DNA of 64,000 nucleotides from Warburgia ugandensis (GCA_035236585.1 CP141130.1:73851944-73915943), one strand, 5' to 3'. Shown: positions 41,487 through 53,445, counted from the first letter of the stretch. Notes: generated from the letters alone by a model not told the origin. Numbers and translations are program-made.

Positions 41487-44199
41487 ACTTTCCGATTCAT
41501 CCATTGTTTAAATAATATTACTAGCAAAAAATTGCTAAGCTGATGATTGAACTTTAAACTGGCAAACTGATGACACTAAAGAAACTGAAGTCCTGCATAA
41601 TAATATCATATTGGGTTTGAACGTGGATCATATGCAGATATAGGCTAATTTAGTTGTATCTGAAGGGGCCTCTTACATTGCAATCCTAGATTTTGAAAAG
41701 TTCTACCTCCTACTCGCAGGCAGAAATAGAGAAGGTTAACCAACTGCATGACGGAAGCTATGGGATACTCTGGGTTCCAAGTTCCAAACATTCATGTATA
41801 CTACTAACATATGGGGAACAACAGCCACTTCCGCTGAATTCATAGGGAACAAGAACTGCATAACTTTACGTGGAATAATTCACATCCCCAAGTTCGGGAA
41901 AATTTATGACAAATGAAATAAAAAGGATCGATGACCTGCGAATAATTAAAAGAATCGAGTGAAGTACAAGGCAGATAATGAGACTTGCGTGTTAGAATTT
42001 TATTTATTTTTGTTTTTTTTCATTTTGTTCTTGTAATGGCTCTGAGTGAGATCGGCAAGTGCCCACCTGGAAGTTACAACATCCTCGTCATCACCTTTGG
42101 GAAGAGAATCGATAGCATCAGCAGCAACCTGGGCACGTTGCTGTGCTAGTTCTCCACTTCTCTGGACTCCACTACTCTTTCCAAAATATTCAAGTGCCTG
42201 TGAGTTGTAGAATGAAGATCAACAAGTTAATCCTGCACATTTAAATGCAGACATGAGCGCATGGCTTATAAAATTTCTAATAATTAAATAGTTTTTAATA
42301 ATTAACTGTAGCTCATGAGGAAACTTGGAAAATGTTAAGTGACAAAAATATTAGATCCAACAAAGCGATATTTATGTCAAAAAATAGATTGAGTTGGGGT
42401 ACTCCAGATCATATCACAGATGAGGCATAGGCACTTACAAGATCAACATCTGCAGGATCATAGAAACACCAGTAGACCGCCATGTGCAGCTGAGGGAACT
42501 CTTCAATGCAAATAGTGTTGGAGCAGTCACAATTCCCTATAACACAAGCAAATTAGTAAACATTACATACCACAAGAACATCAGGTTGGGCTCTAAAATC
42601 TTCAAAGTGCTATAGTCAATCAACATAGATTTTCAAATATAAACATAGCATGCGACAAATCCATCATACCAAAAAATCATTATTGATATTTCACAACAAC
42701 CATGACTAGAAATATCTTGCATGGGTGATTCAGAAAACAGAAATGAGACATGGTTGATATTTGTACACTTTATGGCTGAAGCTGACTGCACTGTGTGAGT
42801 TGGGAAATACTCAAATATAAGAGATATTGAATGGAATAATAAATCATGAGGCCGATGAACAAACAGGATTTGTCTGTTCCCATTTGCAGACGCAGAAAGC
42901 AAGCATTTGGATCCCATCACTCTCTCATAAACTGGTGATTCTGATTAGGCTGGGACATCCTCTAGTAAGGAATCGTGAAGTTGGTTTTCATCTGGATGTT
43001 CAGCCCTAATCTGCATATTTCCTTTGTCCTTTCTGAGATATATTTTTCAGTCTAATTTTCTACACCTCGGATGTGCTTATCTACAACATCCATATCTCAT
43101 GCTTTGGACCTGAGCACAGCATCTCTGCAATGATAATTTTATAAGCCCAAAAGCACTACAATTGAAACCAGTGTCAATTGCATCATCTAGGTTTAATCTA
43201 GTTAGTTCTATATCATTTTATGTATACATGTCTCTTGTTCCATCCAATGACACTAGATAAACCATAAAGATGCTGCAGGAGATACAGATGTAGTCACCCC
43301 TGTATTAGTATGTCTGCAAGGAATTGATATAAGAAGTGCACCAATGGAATTGAACCCATAAATAAGCTTTCCAGTAGCAAAAGTTTAAAACTTTTGCTAC
43401 TTCTATTGCCATTGCCTTAGTATTCATCTATCATAATAGAGGAGAGTATGGCTGGGAGCAGAAGGTATCTATTCAGCAGGTAAAAGAGTGCACATGGGAA
43501 GACAGATTACATGGCGGATGTCTGACATGGAACCTTTCCCAAGTGAAGCAGATGTGCCAGTAAAATCAAGAACATCATCAATCAACTGATAAACCAATCC
43601 CTGGAATTATGTGAAAAAATTAATCAGTCACACTAGTTTCAACCACAGTTGTATGCATAAAAAGCCACCAAAGACAAGAACTAACCAGATTTCAACCATA
43701 TTCATAAGCAAGCTTTGCAACTTCAGGTGTTTGTCCCGCAAGAAGAGCAATTGCTTAGAAGTTATGACAAATCAGTGAAGCTGTCTTATAGTATGTTTTC
43801 TGCTAGTGATATTCCATGATGTATCCACATTAAGTCATTTTCGAGTTAGCAAAGGTCCAAGAAGCAGTGTTCAAGGACAATGATCAATCAATAAAAGAAA
43901 CCAAGTATTGGCAATATGAACCTGGAGTTTCTGTTCACATGAAGTCCAAGAAAGAGAACATGTTCAGGAATAAACAAATAGATGCTTGCTTTGAGACATA
44001 GGGAATGCAGTAGACTGTTGGAGAAGTGGTTTCAAAACGTCCGGGTCGATGACTAGGATGCACCAGTATGAAATACTTATGAGGAGTTCAAAAATTTGCC
44101 TATGAATAATTATATCATGCTCACAAGAACTTCTGAACATATGACACTAACAACAGGCTTCAAATCATGACATCAAACACAATGTGATATTACATATGT

Positions 44200-45168
44200 G
44201 ATTACAGATGAAATAAGCAATGTTGAGCAGGAGGGGGTGGATGTAGTTAATTGTTGAATTTGTGGTAGTTATTGTAGATGGCAGACTGCTGGTTAAGTTG
44301 GTCACTAAAGTGGCAGTAAATATTTGATTCGAGAACATGGTAGAAGGGGAAAAGACTTGGAGTTGTAAGGAAGCTTTGCCACCCTTAAAGAGGCATACAT
44401 ACGGTTGGCCCCCTCAAAGTGGTCATGTCAATGAAATGTCATCGCAGGGTGTTTTTTCTTCTTTTTCCTTTTTGTGGACGTATATAACAACTTCTAGCAG
44501 AGCACTCTCTTGGGCGAAGGTTTTGGGTGCAATGGAAGAAAAGAACATCGCAGGCAAAGATTTGGAAGAAGACCCCCTTGAACCAGTCAGAAGGAGGAAG
44601 ACACACTTGAAGCAGTCATCAGGAAGAAGATTATCTTGGGAGCAGTTACCTTCACATAAGATGCATCCCTAGACTACGATAATTTGTGAATCTGAAGATT
44701 GTTGTGTTTGATGGAAGCTTTGAACCTCATCCTTGGGGACGAGGACAAAGGGTGATGGGATACTACATACATGTCTATTTAAGCTTAGCCTTAAAATCAT
44801 GCTATATGATGTGATGTAGGAGCATCTCATCCCACCCTCAAAATTATGAAAGATAAAAAGAAGAAGATAGGAGAAAGGCAGAATTATTGTTCGCGTGATA
44901 GTAAAAGGTAAACGGCGACCCTATTCATGTTATTATTCATGTGAATGGAAACGTGAACAGTAAAACCAGGCTATTTTTAGGAAGTTTAATATGTTTGGAG
45001 TTTCGGTAGTTTCTATTGGAGGAGTCTTATTCTTTTTTAAAGTTTCTATTTGTAGTAGTAGCTTCCTATTTTGTGTTTTATGTGCTAATTACGTATTATT
45101 TAGCTTCGGTTAGAAGTTCTATTTCCTGGACAATAAGTTTAAGGGCTTGTTAGTTATTTTAAAATGAC
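44200..45168 (+). other. possible retrotransposon debris inside the SPS pseudogene
   Basis: A plus-strand frame at 44,337-44,672 has no recognised domain. After it comes CCTTGGGGACGAGGACAAAG, then GGTGATGGGATACTAC, a string that recalls the polypurine tract and LTR start of some gypsy elements. No matching end or duplication was found. It lies where one SPS exon is missing. Confidence 0.22.
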
Positions 45169-45185
45169 AGTCATTTGTGTCGTTT

Positions 45186-45366
45186 GAAGGGGAGATTTGG
45201 CGCAACAGTAAAAGTTGTCATCGTGTGACCTTAAGGTCATCGGTTTAAGGCATAGAAACAGCCTCTTGCAAATGCAAGGAAAAGCTGACTACTATAGACC
45301 TTTGTGATCCATCCCTTCCTTGACACCCACGTATGAAGGAGCTTCGTATACAGAGCCTGCCCTTTT
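45186..45366 (+). repeat. Au SINE in an SPS pseudogene intron
   Basis: Box A lies in TTTGGCGCAACAGTAAAAG and box B in GGTCATCGGTTTAAGG. The Au body follows, with CAGCCTCTTGCAAATGCA and an end near GAGCCTGCCC. A 17-base target duplication AGTCRTTTGTGTCGTTT flanks it at 45,169-45,185 and 45,367-45,383 with one mismatch. It is inserted opposite to the host gene. Confidence 0.88.
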
Positions 45367-45383
45367 AGTCGTTTGTGTCGTTT

Positions 45384-47434
45384 ATTTTCCAAATAAAAAA
45401 GGGATAAAGCTGTTAGTCAATCGTTTTTGTGCAAAGAACAACAAAAACGATCAAATACCGTTAGTGGACATGCGATGGTCATCTCTTTTAACGAAAAACT
45501 GTTAGTGGAAAAATAAAATGAGAATCTTTTTTTTTTTTTCAGGAACAAACTACGCAAATCAGTTTTATCTCCCAAATTCATAGGAAATGGGCTGAACACC
45601 TCGGCTGTTTTTTCTTTTCTGCCCACGTCAGCTTTTACAGTGGTTAGAAACCATAGACGTTCCCTCTACACACCTGTCATCTTACCTTGCCAAAGATAGT
45701 GATTTCATCACTGGAGATAAAGATCAGAAGCAGGAAGAAGCTACTCCAGCCGATTTTCAGGTTAGTTGCAAGGCTTTTTTTTCAATGTTTTGGGTTAATG
45801 GAAATGGGGGTTTCACCTGAAGGAGGTTTTTCCTCAATTTCAGGTGAAATCCCCCCATTTTTTAGGTGGGAAAGCCATTGTTCTTGCTGTTATGTTACAA
45901 ATAGGGCCAAAAAAGGTAGCTCAAATTTTTTTCTAAGAAAAAGATCAGTCAAAAGTTTCTGTTGTTGGGTTTTTATGGCAGGTCATTCATAGATCTGTTA
46001 TCCATGAAAATTTTATGGTTCATGCCAAAGAGTAATAGGTGTGGCAGATAGTTGATATATCTCTCTCACACACACATATATTATATAGATATTTATTTGT
46101 TTATTTATTTATATTTGTAAGGTTGTTTGTACAGGGTAGTAATGTGATATGTACAGTTTACTACTATCAAGCTAATCTAATCAAAATGTCTCGTGTCTGA
46201 CACCAAAGTCCCGTAGGCCTTTGTTCCCATGTCAGTGATTGCAGCGTAAATTATTGACAGTTATCTTGATAATTCTAAACTATGTTATTACATTATTTAA
46301 CTCTTTGCAAACAGCTCTACTCTTGGCAAAATGATGGCTGCGAGAAACAAAGAAAAGAATGAAACCAACCCAATGAAAGGTTCTATACTGCTTTGACTGA
46401 TTGACCCTCATTTCGTCAGATTCCAGCACAGCATTTTGCTCAGCCAACTCCAATCCTCTGTCGGCCATGACAGCTATTTAGTGACTCTCCTGTTGGTGGC
46501 GATCTCCCACAGATTTTCTGATTCATGGGCCATTATAGACAGTTGTTTTATATTTTTCTTTCCTTTTATAATTATGATCAGCTCGGTAATAAGTGGTATC
46601 TGTTTTGATTTTTCTCCTTCTTAACAAAGTTCTTCTAATCATTATAAATCTTATTGGGCTTGTGATGATAGTGTAATACTTCAGATGTTCTTGCCAGAGT
46701 TCCCCACTTTAGTACATCTGACCAGCATCTGCCGCTGCAATGTAGGTCCATGGGCTTGTCTTCCAAACCAAAAAGGAAACAGAGTCAATGTTATATGACA
46801 ACCCGATACTTGGTTTCAGAAATAACTACTCTCTTGCCAAGAGACAAGAGGCTGTCTTATGAGCCCAATGCCTCAATCTCAGTGATAAAGCATAATATTT
46901 ATACCCTGTCCATAACTACACAAGTTATAGCCCCTTGAAAGAAGATCAGGCAGCTTTTAGGCCTTCATTTCTTTTATTGATAACGTATTTTATTAAAGAA
47001 AAACAATAGGATCACAAAGGGACAAAGCTTAATCGTTCCAAAAACAGCCTCTTCAAACTCTCTGCAGCAAGAGATTTGATTACATCACTAACACATTGGA
47101 ATCTGGAGAAGAATACATACTCAGATCTTGACATGCATACCAAAATCTCAAAAACAATTTGCCACATGGGTCTTTATAGAATCCTGTTTAATGAAGTTGA
47201 AAGGCACTGTAGTTATACAACCTGAGTCATGTCATGAAATCTTGTATGTATTAGGTCTCAACTTCTGAAACCAGTTGGAGACTTTGCAGACATGAAACTA
47301 CTTCTTCACCTTTCAAATTTTTAAGAAATAGAAAGAGGTGTAATAAAAAATAAAACAGAGGAGAGAGGCTGAGATGGAGAGAGATAGAGACGCAAACATA
47401 ATTAACTATGCATCAGAAATTACACTCATCATAC
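45384..47434. other. intronic sequence of the SPS pseudogene, no gene seen
   Basis: I looked on the minus strand for the missing SPS exon (LAGDFLLSRA...VTGETM type) and did not see it. Small frames at 45,687-45,992 and 46,280-46,468 have no recognised product. A T-run lies near 45,530 and short TA-rich repeats near 46,070-46,110. Confidence 0.5.
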
Positions 47435-47750
47435 CTTGTTTCCAATTACAAAGTTCAATGAACCAATACCACGTCTTGTATCTGCATCATCTAAGACATC
47501 ATCATGAAGAAGGCTAGCCACCTGAAACAAAGAACATGATAAGTAACATACTGAAGGAAGGTAAGTTTTTAGAACAGGAATCATGTCCACTATTTAGAGA
47601 CACAAATCTGAGCTACATAAGAAATCTGCAGAAAACATAAAGATAATCTCTGAAAACCAACATGAATCATTTCTGTGATCTCAGCAATAGAGTGCTTCCT
47701 TGTACATAGATCTGCTGACACACTCTCAGCAGCTGGTTTGTGCATTGGCA

Positions 47751-47928
47751 AAAGGGCAGCCCTGGTGCGCCAAGCTCCCACGTATGCGGGTCCAGTGAAG
47801 GGACTGACCACAAGGGTCAATAGTATGTAGCCTTACCTTGCATTTTGGAAGAGGTTATTTTCATGCCTTGAATCCGTGACCTCAAAGCCATGCGATGACA
47901 GCTCTACCCTTGCGCCAAAGCTCCCCTT
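47751..47928 (-). repeat. Au SINE beside an SPS exon
   Basis: It is an Au SINE in reverse, from GGGCAGCCCTGGTGCGCCAA to CCTTGCGCCAAAGCTCCCC. An 18-base target duplication CTGGTTTGTGYATTGGCA flanks it at 47,733-47,750 and 47,929-47,946 with one mismatch. It is inserted in the same direction as the SPS-like gene, about 18-26 bases upstream of the probable splice acceptor of exon A. Confidence 0.9.
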
Positions 47929-47946
47929 CTGGTTTGTGTATTGGCA

Positions 47947-48650
47947 TTAACTGCATATGTCAACTGTCTGTCATTGCTTAAAGGGAAGAATAAGGTATTG
48001 AGGAGTAAGAAGAAAAAGTACAACCAGAACTAGGGAAATGAGTGCATATAATTGGAGAAGACATTATATTAACGGATATGCCAAATATCCTCGACCACAG
48101 AGCAAGAAGAATAATAGAAATCAAAACATGACCAAGCACAGCTGAAAATTGCTATAAATAAAATGGCATAAATAGGTAACCTAGTCAGATGCATGCTACA
48201 GGCCCTGTCTTCATTATTAACTGCAGCACAAGCACGGCGTGACCATCAGACCATTAAAGATTGGATTAACGGGTGGAGCCCACTTGTGGTAATTGTACCC
48301 GTCTAAGATCTCATCCGTTAAAATAGGTAGTGAAAAGGAAAAGAGCGATCGATTGGAAGTTTCAAATTCCCACCTTTTGGATGAACTAGCACAATCATCT
48401 TGCTTGGCTACACATTTTTCAGCTAAAAAAATTCAATATTCATGATTTAAAATCTCAAAACAGCATAGCTAAAGCCTTTATAGAGATAGGTCCTCAGCCA
48501 ATCCTTGAGGGTCGTCATTTTCTCAGTTCTTGGCCAAATTGCCAATTCTATTTAATTCCTTACTAGATTTGTCATTTCTACAATGATTCATTTTATAATT
48601 CCAGGACCTCATTGATTTTATTTAATAATATTATTTTATTTATGATGCAT
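47947..48650. other. spacer, no gene seen
   Basis: The 5' exons of the SPS-like gene would be expected on this side, but I found none. A phrase near 48,270 (GGGTGGAGCCCACTTGTGG) looks like MITE debris. Confidence 0.45.
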
Positions 48651-48946
48651 GTTAAAACTAGCCAAATGACGGGGCCATTTTGCATGTATGCCTCCATTGA
48701 AGTGACATTAATTTATCCACCCATGTGGGTCCTATTAGATGTAAGTGGGCCATAATATAGGCATGATCCTCTATATGCAATAGAAATAAAAAACCAATTC
48801 CTACACCTATATAATTATAGAGGCATCTAATTTTATTATGGCTATAATACTTTATAAAATGGCGGGGCCACATTGCATGTAGGGCCTGCACGGAAGCAAC
48901 GACAATTCATCCACCCATGTGCGCCTCATTGTGTGTAAGTAGGTCT
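48651..48946. repeat. local direct duplication, about 95 bp units
   Basis: Copy 1 (48,651-48,750) and copy 2 (48,853-48,946) share GGGGCCATTTTGCATGTA against GGGGCCACATTGCATGTA and both then read ATCCACCCATGTG and TGTAAGT. The two are in the same direction and about 200 bases apart, with many substitutions. They may be tandem remains of a MITE. Confidence 0.5.
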
Positions 48947-48952
48947 GTGACA

Positions 48953-49126
48953 GAGTCTTGGCACAACAGTAGAGTTGTCATTGTGTGACTTTGAGGTTAT
49001 GAATTTAAGACATAGAAACAACCTCTTGATAATGCAAGGTAAAGCTGCGTACTATTTACCCTTGTGGTCCGCCCCTTCCTCGAGCCCTACATACACAGGA
49101 ACTTTGTGAATTGGGACTGCCCTTTT
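48953..49126 (+). repeat. Au SINE, old copy
   Basis: The Au order is kept: TCTTGGCACAACAGTAGAG, ACCTCTTGATAATGCAAGG, ACCCTTGTGGTCCGCCCC, GGGACTGCCC. Substitutions are more numerous than in the other copies and I could not find a clear target duplication. Confidence 0.75.
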
Positions 49127-49739
49127 AAGAGAATCTGAATATGAAATTATGTACATTGCTTGGTAGGTACCGGACATGCATATATGTTGTTAAATAAGAA
49201 CCCAAGCTGACGTATTTAACATAAGGTAAATCTTGTTTGTGAATAACCCCTTGACCATTCAACTCACCTCTGGTGAATTTCTTTAAACCCCCCATCCGAC
49301 CAACCCACCCCACTTGCCATCTGTCTATTTTGCCCCAAAATGTACCCTCGCATGGGATTTTGGGAACTTGAGTTCTCTCGTAAAATAGCCAGCAGTGATA
49401 TGCTCTCCTGTATTTCCATTTTACCTCCACCAATGATAGAACAAACAAGGGCCGAGATCAAAACATCAAGAGACAAAATCAGAGCCCTGGTTTTGGTGAA
49501 TAATATTATAAAAAGAAACAAGGGTTCTGATTTGAGAAGGTTTGTAAGTCTGATTTAAAAGAGCATTTAGAAGGCAAAAGTTTGACGAAGAAGTAAAAAT
49601 ATTTGTCTCAGAGTTCCATTGCTTTTATTCTAATGTTAGGACTGAAGTTCTTGGGTGAATATCTCTATACTTTTAGGTTTTTTGTTTGGGGGCTTATTGA
49701 TTCTAGAGCTTCTACTCAAATAAATATATTAAAATTGTC
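49127..49739. other. spacer, no gene seen
   Basis: Overlapping frames of up to 107 codons at 49,125-49,558 lack any motif and differ by strand. I see no gene. Confidence 0.4.
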
Positions 49740-50270
49740 GTCGTCATCATCGTCAAGACCTTATCCCAATTAGGGGTCGGCCACATGAATCTTATTCCTC
49801 AATTCCACTATATTAAATATCATAGCTTCATTTAGTCTCAAAGTTTTTAAATCTTTCCTTACCACTTTTATCCACGTTCTTTTGGCCCTTTCCCTTGCCC
49901 TTTTAGAACCTTTTACTTGTATGGCCTCACTCCTTCTAGCCGGTGCCGTTGTTGGTCTCCTTTGAACATATCCAAACCATCTAAGTCTAATCTCCCGCAT
50001 CTTATTACCCATTGGTGCTACCCCTAAATTTCCTCTAATATTTTCATTTCTAATTTTATCCTTTCTTGTCTTACCACTCATCTATCTCAACACCCACATT
50101 TCTACGATGCTCATTTTATGAGCATGATGTTCCTTAACTGCCCAACCTTCTGATCCATAGAGCATGGCTGGCCTTATGGCCATCCTATAGAATTTTCTTT
50201 TTAGTTTGAGTAGCACCTGCCGATCATACAAAACTCCAAATACACATCTCCGTTTGTAATGCAGTTTAAT
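49740..50270 (-). mobile_element. RTE-type LINE, 3' fragment of reverse transcriptase ORF
   Basis: The minus strand encodes KRKFYRMAIRPAMLYGSEGW and AVKEHHAHKM, then KTRKDKIRNENIRGNLGVAP, MREIRLRWFGYVQRRP and finally IHVADP. This is the conserved C-terminal end of plant RTE LINE polyproteins. A TAG stop precedes MSGKTRKD, where Trp is usual (RW then MxG). The element ends in the trinucleotide-repeat tail GACGATGATGACGACGAC typical of RTE. Everything upstream of this end is missing, as is normal for a 5'-truncated LINE insertion. It cannot move. Confidence 0.85.
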
Positions 50271-50798
50271 TACCCTAGGGCTTCTGTTCGCATGGTATTT
50301 GTTTTGGGGCTATTGGGCAAGTAAATAACAAACATGGATAACATTATTCATGAATATATAGCTTAAAATTATTAAACAACTGTAAAACAATAACCTTGGT
50401 TATTTGTTCTTAAAGGGATGATGTACATTTGTGATTGGTCCAAGGAATGACATGCATGGAAGTTGAGCCACGATTGTGGAATTTCAATTCAAAGTGAGTA
50501 ATTGCCTCTCGTGCTGGTTGGTTTGTGATCCCAATGTCCAAGGATTTACGATGTCTTAGGAGTCAATAATCATGTTATAAGATTTGGAGTTAGTTCATAT
50601 TCTGAAGTTGTTTTTCATCAAATGGGTCTTTTCCTTCCTCCAACGACTAAGTTGAAATGGAGAAAGATACAACTCAAAAGGTTTCTGAAAATTGGTTCAC
50701 CTTCATTTAAGAGTCCGTGTATAGGGCGAAGAATGATACGAGTCAAATGAGTTTCCTCTTTATTGCAAGGTTGTGTGAGATTTCATTGCAAGAGCTCC

Positions 50799-50879
<81 letters not shown>

Positions 50880-51104
50880 TCGGTGGAGTTGAATTCTTTG
50901 GAATAGAAATCTCAAAATCTTATCAAAATCAATTTAGGCGCAAAGGGGTTAAAAGAACTCCATTAGAGGGGTTCAAATGATCCAGGGGGTAACTCATATT
51001 GTACTATAGCGAAGAGTTAGTAAAACATATTTGTCCACATAAAGTAAATGCAGGTCCCTTTTCCTTCAATCACATAAGAGAGATGTATTTAACACATATG
51101 TAGG
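50271..51104. other. spacer, no gene seen
   Basis: Apart from the GA repeat at 50.8 kb nothing is recognised. Confidence 0.5.
50801..50876. repeat. (GA)n microsatellite
   Basis: About 76 bases of uninterrupted GA. The arginine/glutamate-rich frame through it is a repeat artefact. Confidence 0.97.
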
Positions 51105-51593
51105 TGTGACACCCTACGTTTTTACACCTTAGGTCTTTTTGAAGGCAAATAGTTTTACAAAAAACCCAAGTGTCATTACTAGTTTATGAACAAGGATTTG
51201 ACAGTAAAATGATCATTTCATTTTTACTAAAAATTCAACAGAATTTTCTCTGTTTTTTAGATATTATATTTTTCGCATGCGATGTAGTTTCCCTAATAGA
51301 CATCAATTATATATATAAAGGAGACTCAATTATGTCCAAATGTATCATAAGTTTGAAAACAAAATATTTTTCAATTTTAAAGAGATAGTTCAAAAATAAA
51401 TTTTATTATAGTCAGAATCTATCTAGTCATAACCATCATTCTACACATTCTCATAAATGTCCACATGTCCACAAAATATAAGTCATCATGTAAAGGTCCA
51501 ATATTCATATATTCTTAAACTTTGATGTCATTGTTGCTTATCTCTTTTGCAACTCTTCGTTTTATCTCTATACTTTCTTTCTTCTATTGTATG
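51105..51593 (-). mobile_element. LTR 3'-end piece, reversed
   Basis: It starts TGTGACACCCTACG on the plus strand, the reverse complement of an LTR end ...GGGTGTCACA. Reading on the minus strand it has GAGTCTCC, AGAAAATTCTGTTGAA, ATGATCATTTTACTG and AATGACACTTGGG in the same order as the ends of the LTRs at 10.6-10.8 and 28.8-29.1 kb. It is joined at about 51,594 to an LTR start in the opposite direction. Confidence 0.6.
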
Positions 51594-53445
51594 TCATAAC
51601 AACTCCAAATTTTGTGAATACTATTCTGGATGTTATTATGTGAAATTGAAATTTTTAGAATATAATTGAAATTTTTGACCAAAAGAAAATATTTTTTTTT
51701 TTATAGAAATGGAATTTGGAGTGGAAACATGAATGTTTGGATTGAAAAGTTTAGTTCAACGACATAAAAAACACTGAGATCAGATTATGGAGGAATCTCA
51801 CCCCAAAATTTTATTATTTTATGATCAGGTTATGAGTTTTCAATGGCTATATCTTTTATAGAAATATCATTTGGAACTAAAACTAAAACCATTAGATAGT
51901 ACTCAAAAAATGAAATTCAACAAGCCAAAGAACACCAAAAATAGAGTCTAGATAAAGAAGTTATGGGACTTCGAAGTCAAGGTTATTTTGATAATTAAAA
52001 GTAAAAAAAAAAAAAACTAAGAACATGAAATTGAAATTCTAAAATCTGGATTCTACTAGTCGATATGAATCCAATGATACTAAGTTCGCTGAAATTGGAG
52101 ATTGGACGAATAAACAGTAATTTTCTTACAAAAGGGTAATTTCGTTATTTTGCTAAGTGGGCTCCACATGCAACAGTTAGAATTTAACGGTCAATGGGGT
52201 TGAAAAACATCATTAGTATGGCATACCGTCTATGTTGACTGGCATCATGGTGTTCCGAATAGTTGGGATATTATTATTAGACTTTAAAATAAAGAAAACA
52301 AAGCAAAAGTTAAATAACAAAGGGGAGGGGGGGGGAAGGTTCTATTTCCCAAACTCGATAGAAATGATGGGGAGGAAAAGAAAATGGAAAAGAACAGGGG
52401 GAAGAAGAAGAGGGAAGAGGAAGGAGGAGAGGAGAGGAGAGAAGAGAAGAGAGGAAAGGAAAGGAAAGGAAGGGAGAAAAGGTGACTTGCATGTTGGAGA
52501 ATTGCAGGCCTGCCGGAGAAGAAGAAGAAAAGATGGGTTTTTGGGGGTTTCATGTTACCGTTGAAGGTGGAGCTCGCTGGTGGTGATTGGGGTTTCGGAA
52601 TTCAGATATGAACCCCCAATCGTGCTCACCTCAAAGGGTAGGGCAAAAGCCCTTTGCTTTAGCCACGATCGGAGGAGGAGTCGAGGATTTGCGGCTGGTT
52701 GGAGCTTGCAGGCTGTAGCTGAAGACGACGGTAGCTCGAATCCTAGATCCAAGCAAGTCATCTTTTACGGCTGGCCTAGAAGAACTAAAACTCCATGGTT
52801 TTGGACGGATAAGGGATGATCTAGGCCGTCGATTGAGGGGAAAACTGCTGTGCGACGTGGATCAGAGATTTTGACCAAAATTCAACTTCAATCCAGGCGA
52901 CCTAAGAGTGTAGGAAGCACAATAACGTGCTTTGATGGTAAGATCCGTGAAGCCCATCTTCTGATTTGATGAAATTTTGTTAAATCGGTTTGATTTTACG
53001 CTAGATCTAGGTTTATATAATAATCCGACCGTTGAATTGTTAATCCATGTTCAGTAATGGGTAGATCAATGCTCGAGAGAGTTATATTGGACTGAATTTG
53101 TGATCTGTGCTAGAAAATAGATCGGATGATCTTAGCCGTCCGATCAATTACTGTTCACATAGTAACTTATGGATATCTGATCGATGATCAGACACCACAG
53201 ATGAATCCTACGACCTTGAATTAGCTAGGATGTGATTAGAATGCTGTAATTTGGATGAAAAACTAGCAAGAAACCTCAGCCGTCCGATTAGTCACTATTC
53301 AAACAGTGACTGGTTGACGTCGGATCGATAATCAGGCCCCACAAATGAGTTTTGATTGTCAATCCAAAACTAGAAGTGGGCTATCCGACCAATGTACACG
53401 TTTAAATTAGTTAAATCTGACCATGTAATCTAATGGAAAACACAA
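51594..53445 (+). mobile_element. LTR 5' and middle part, forward
   Basis: It starts at CATAACAACTCCAAATTTTG (compare TGTAATGACTCCGAATTTTG at the reversed copy). It runs through AAGTGGGCTCCACATGCAAC, a purine-rich stretch at 52,370-52,480, GGCCTGCCGGAGAAGAAG and GGTAAGATCCGTGAAGCCCA, and then GATCAGACACCACAGATGAA. The last motif is shared with the solo LTR at 26.4-29.1 kb. Its first 930 bases reappear inverted at 55,101-56,035, and 52,340-53,440 reappears directly at 54,040-55,100. Frames over the purine tract are shadows. Confidence 0.65.

Larger units (their letters stand above)
42000..47732 (-). pseudogene. SPS3: solanesyl diphosphate synthase (SPS3-like) pseudogene
   Basis: Six exons of a trans-long-chain prenyl diphosphate synthase are readable. 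Exon A ends at 47,662 with IAEITEMIH. Exon B (47,435-47,521) holds the first Asp-rich motif VASLLHDDVLDDADTRRG. Then come 43,686-43,799 (KTYYKTASL...AGQTPEVAKLAYEYG), 43,511-43,600 (second Asp-rich motif QLIDDVLDF, then GTSASLGKG), 42,439-42,536 and 42,000-42,197. Junctions are phase 0 with GT-AG borders. The family elongates isoprenoid chains for the ubiquinone side chain, in mitochondria for SPS3. Lesions: two in-frame stops in 43,686-43,799 (one is TGA where the family has Arg), a one-base deletion in 42,439-42,536 (98 bases, 99 expected), and a shifted C-terminus. The exon between exon B and 43.8 kb (MSVLAGDF...TGETM in the family) is absent, as are the 5' exons. A working copy must lie elsewhere. 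Confidence 0.85.

Noticed and set aside
44337-44672. 111-codon plus-strand gene
   Set aside because: No domain, lies in an intron of the SPS pseudogene next to retrotransposon-like sequence.
46280-46468. Missing SPS exon
   Set aside because: The minus-strand frame (MADRGLELAEQNAV) does not align with any part of the synthase.
50717-50980. Glutamate/arginine-rich 87-codon frame
   Set aside because: Runs through a (GA)n microsatellite; nothing recognisable outside it.
52232-52564. Frames rich in Lys/Arg/Glu and in Ser/Pro/Phe
   Set aside because: They are opposite-strand readings of a purine tract inside an LTR copy; the related copy at 54.0-54.5 kb breaks them differently.
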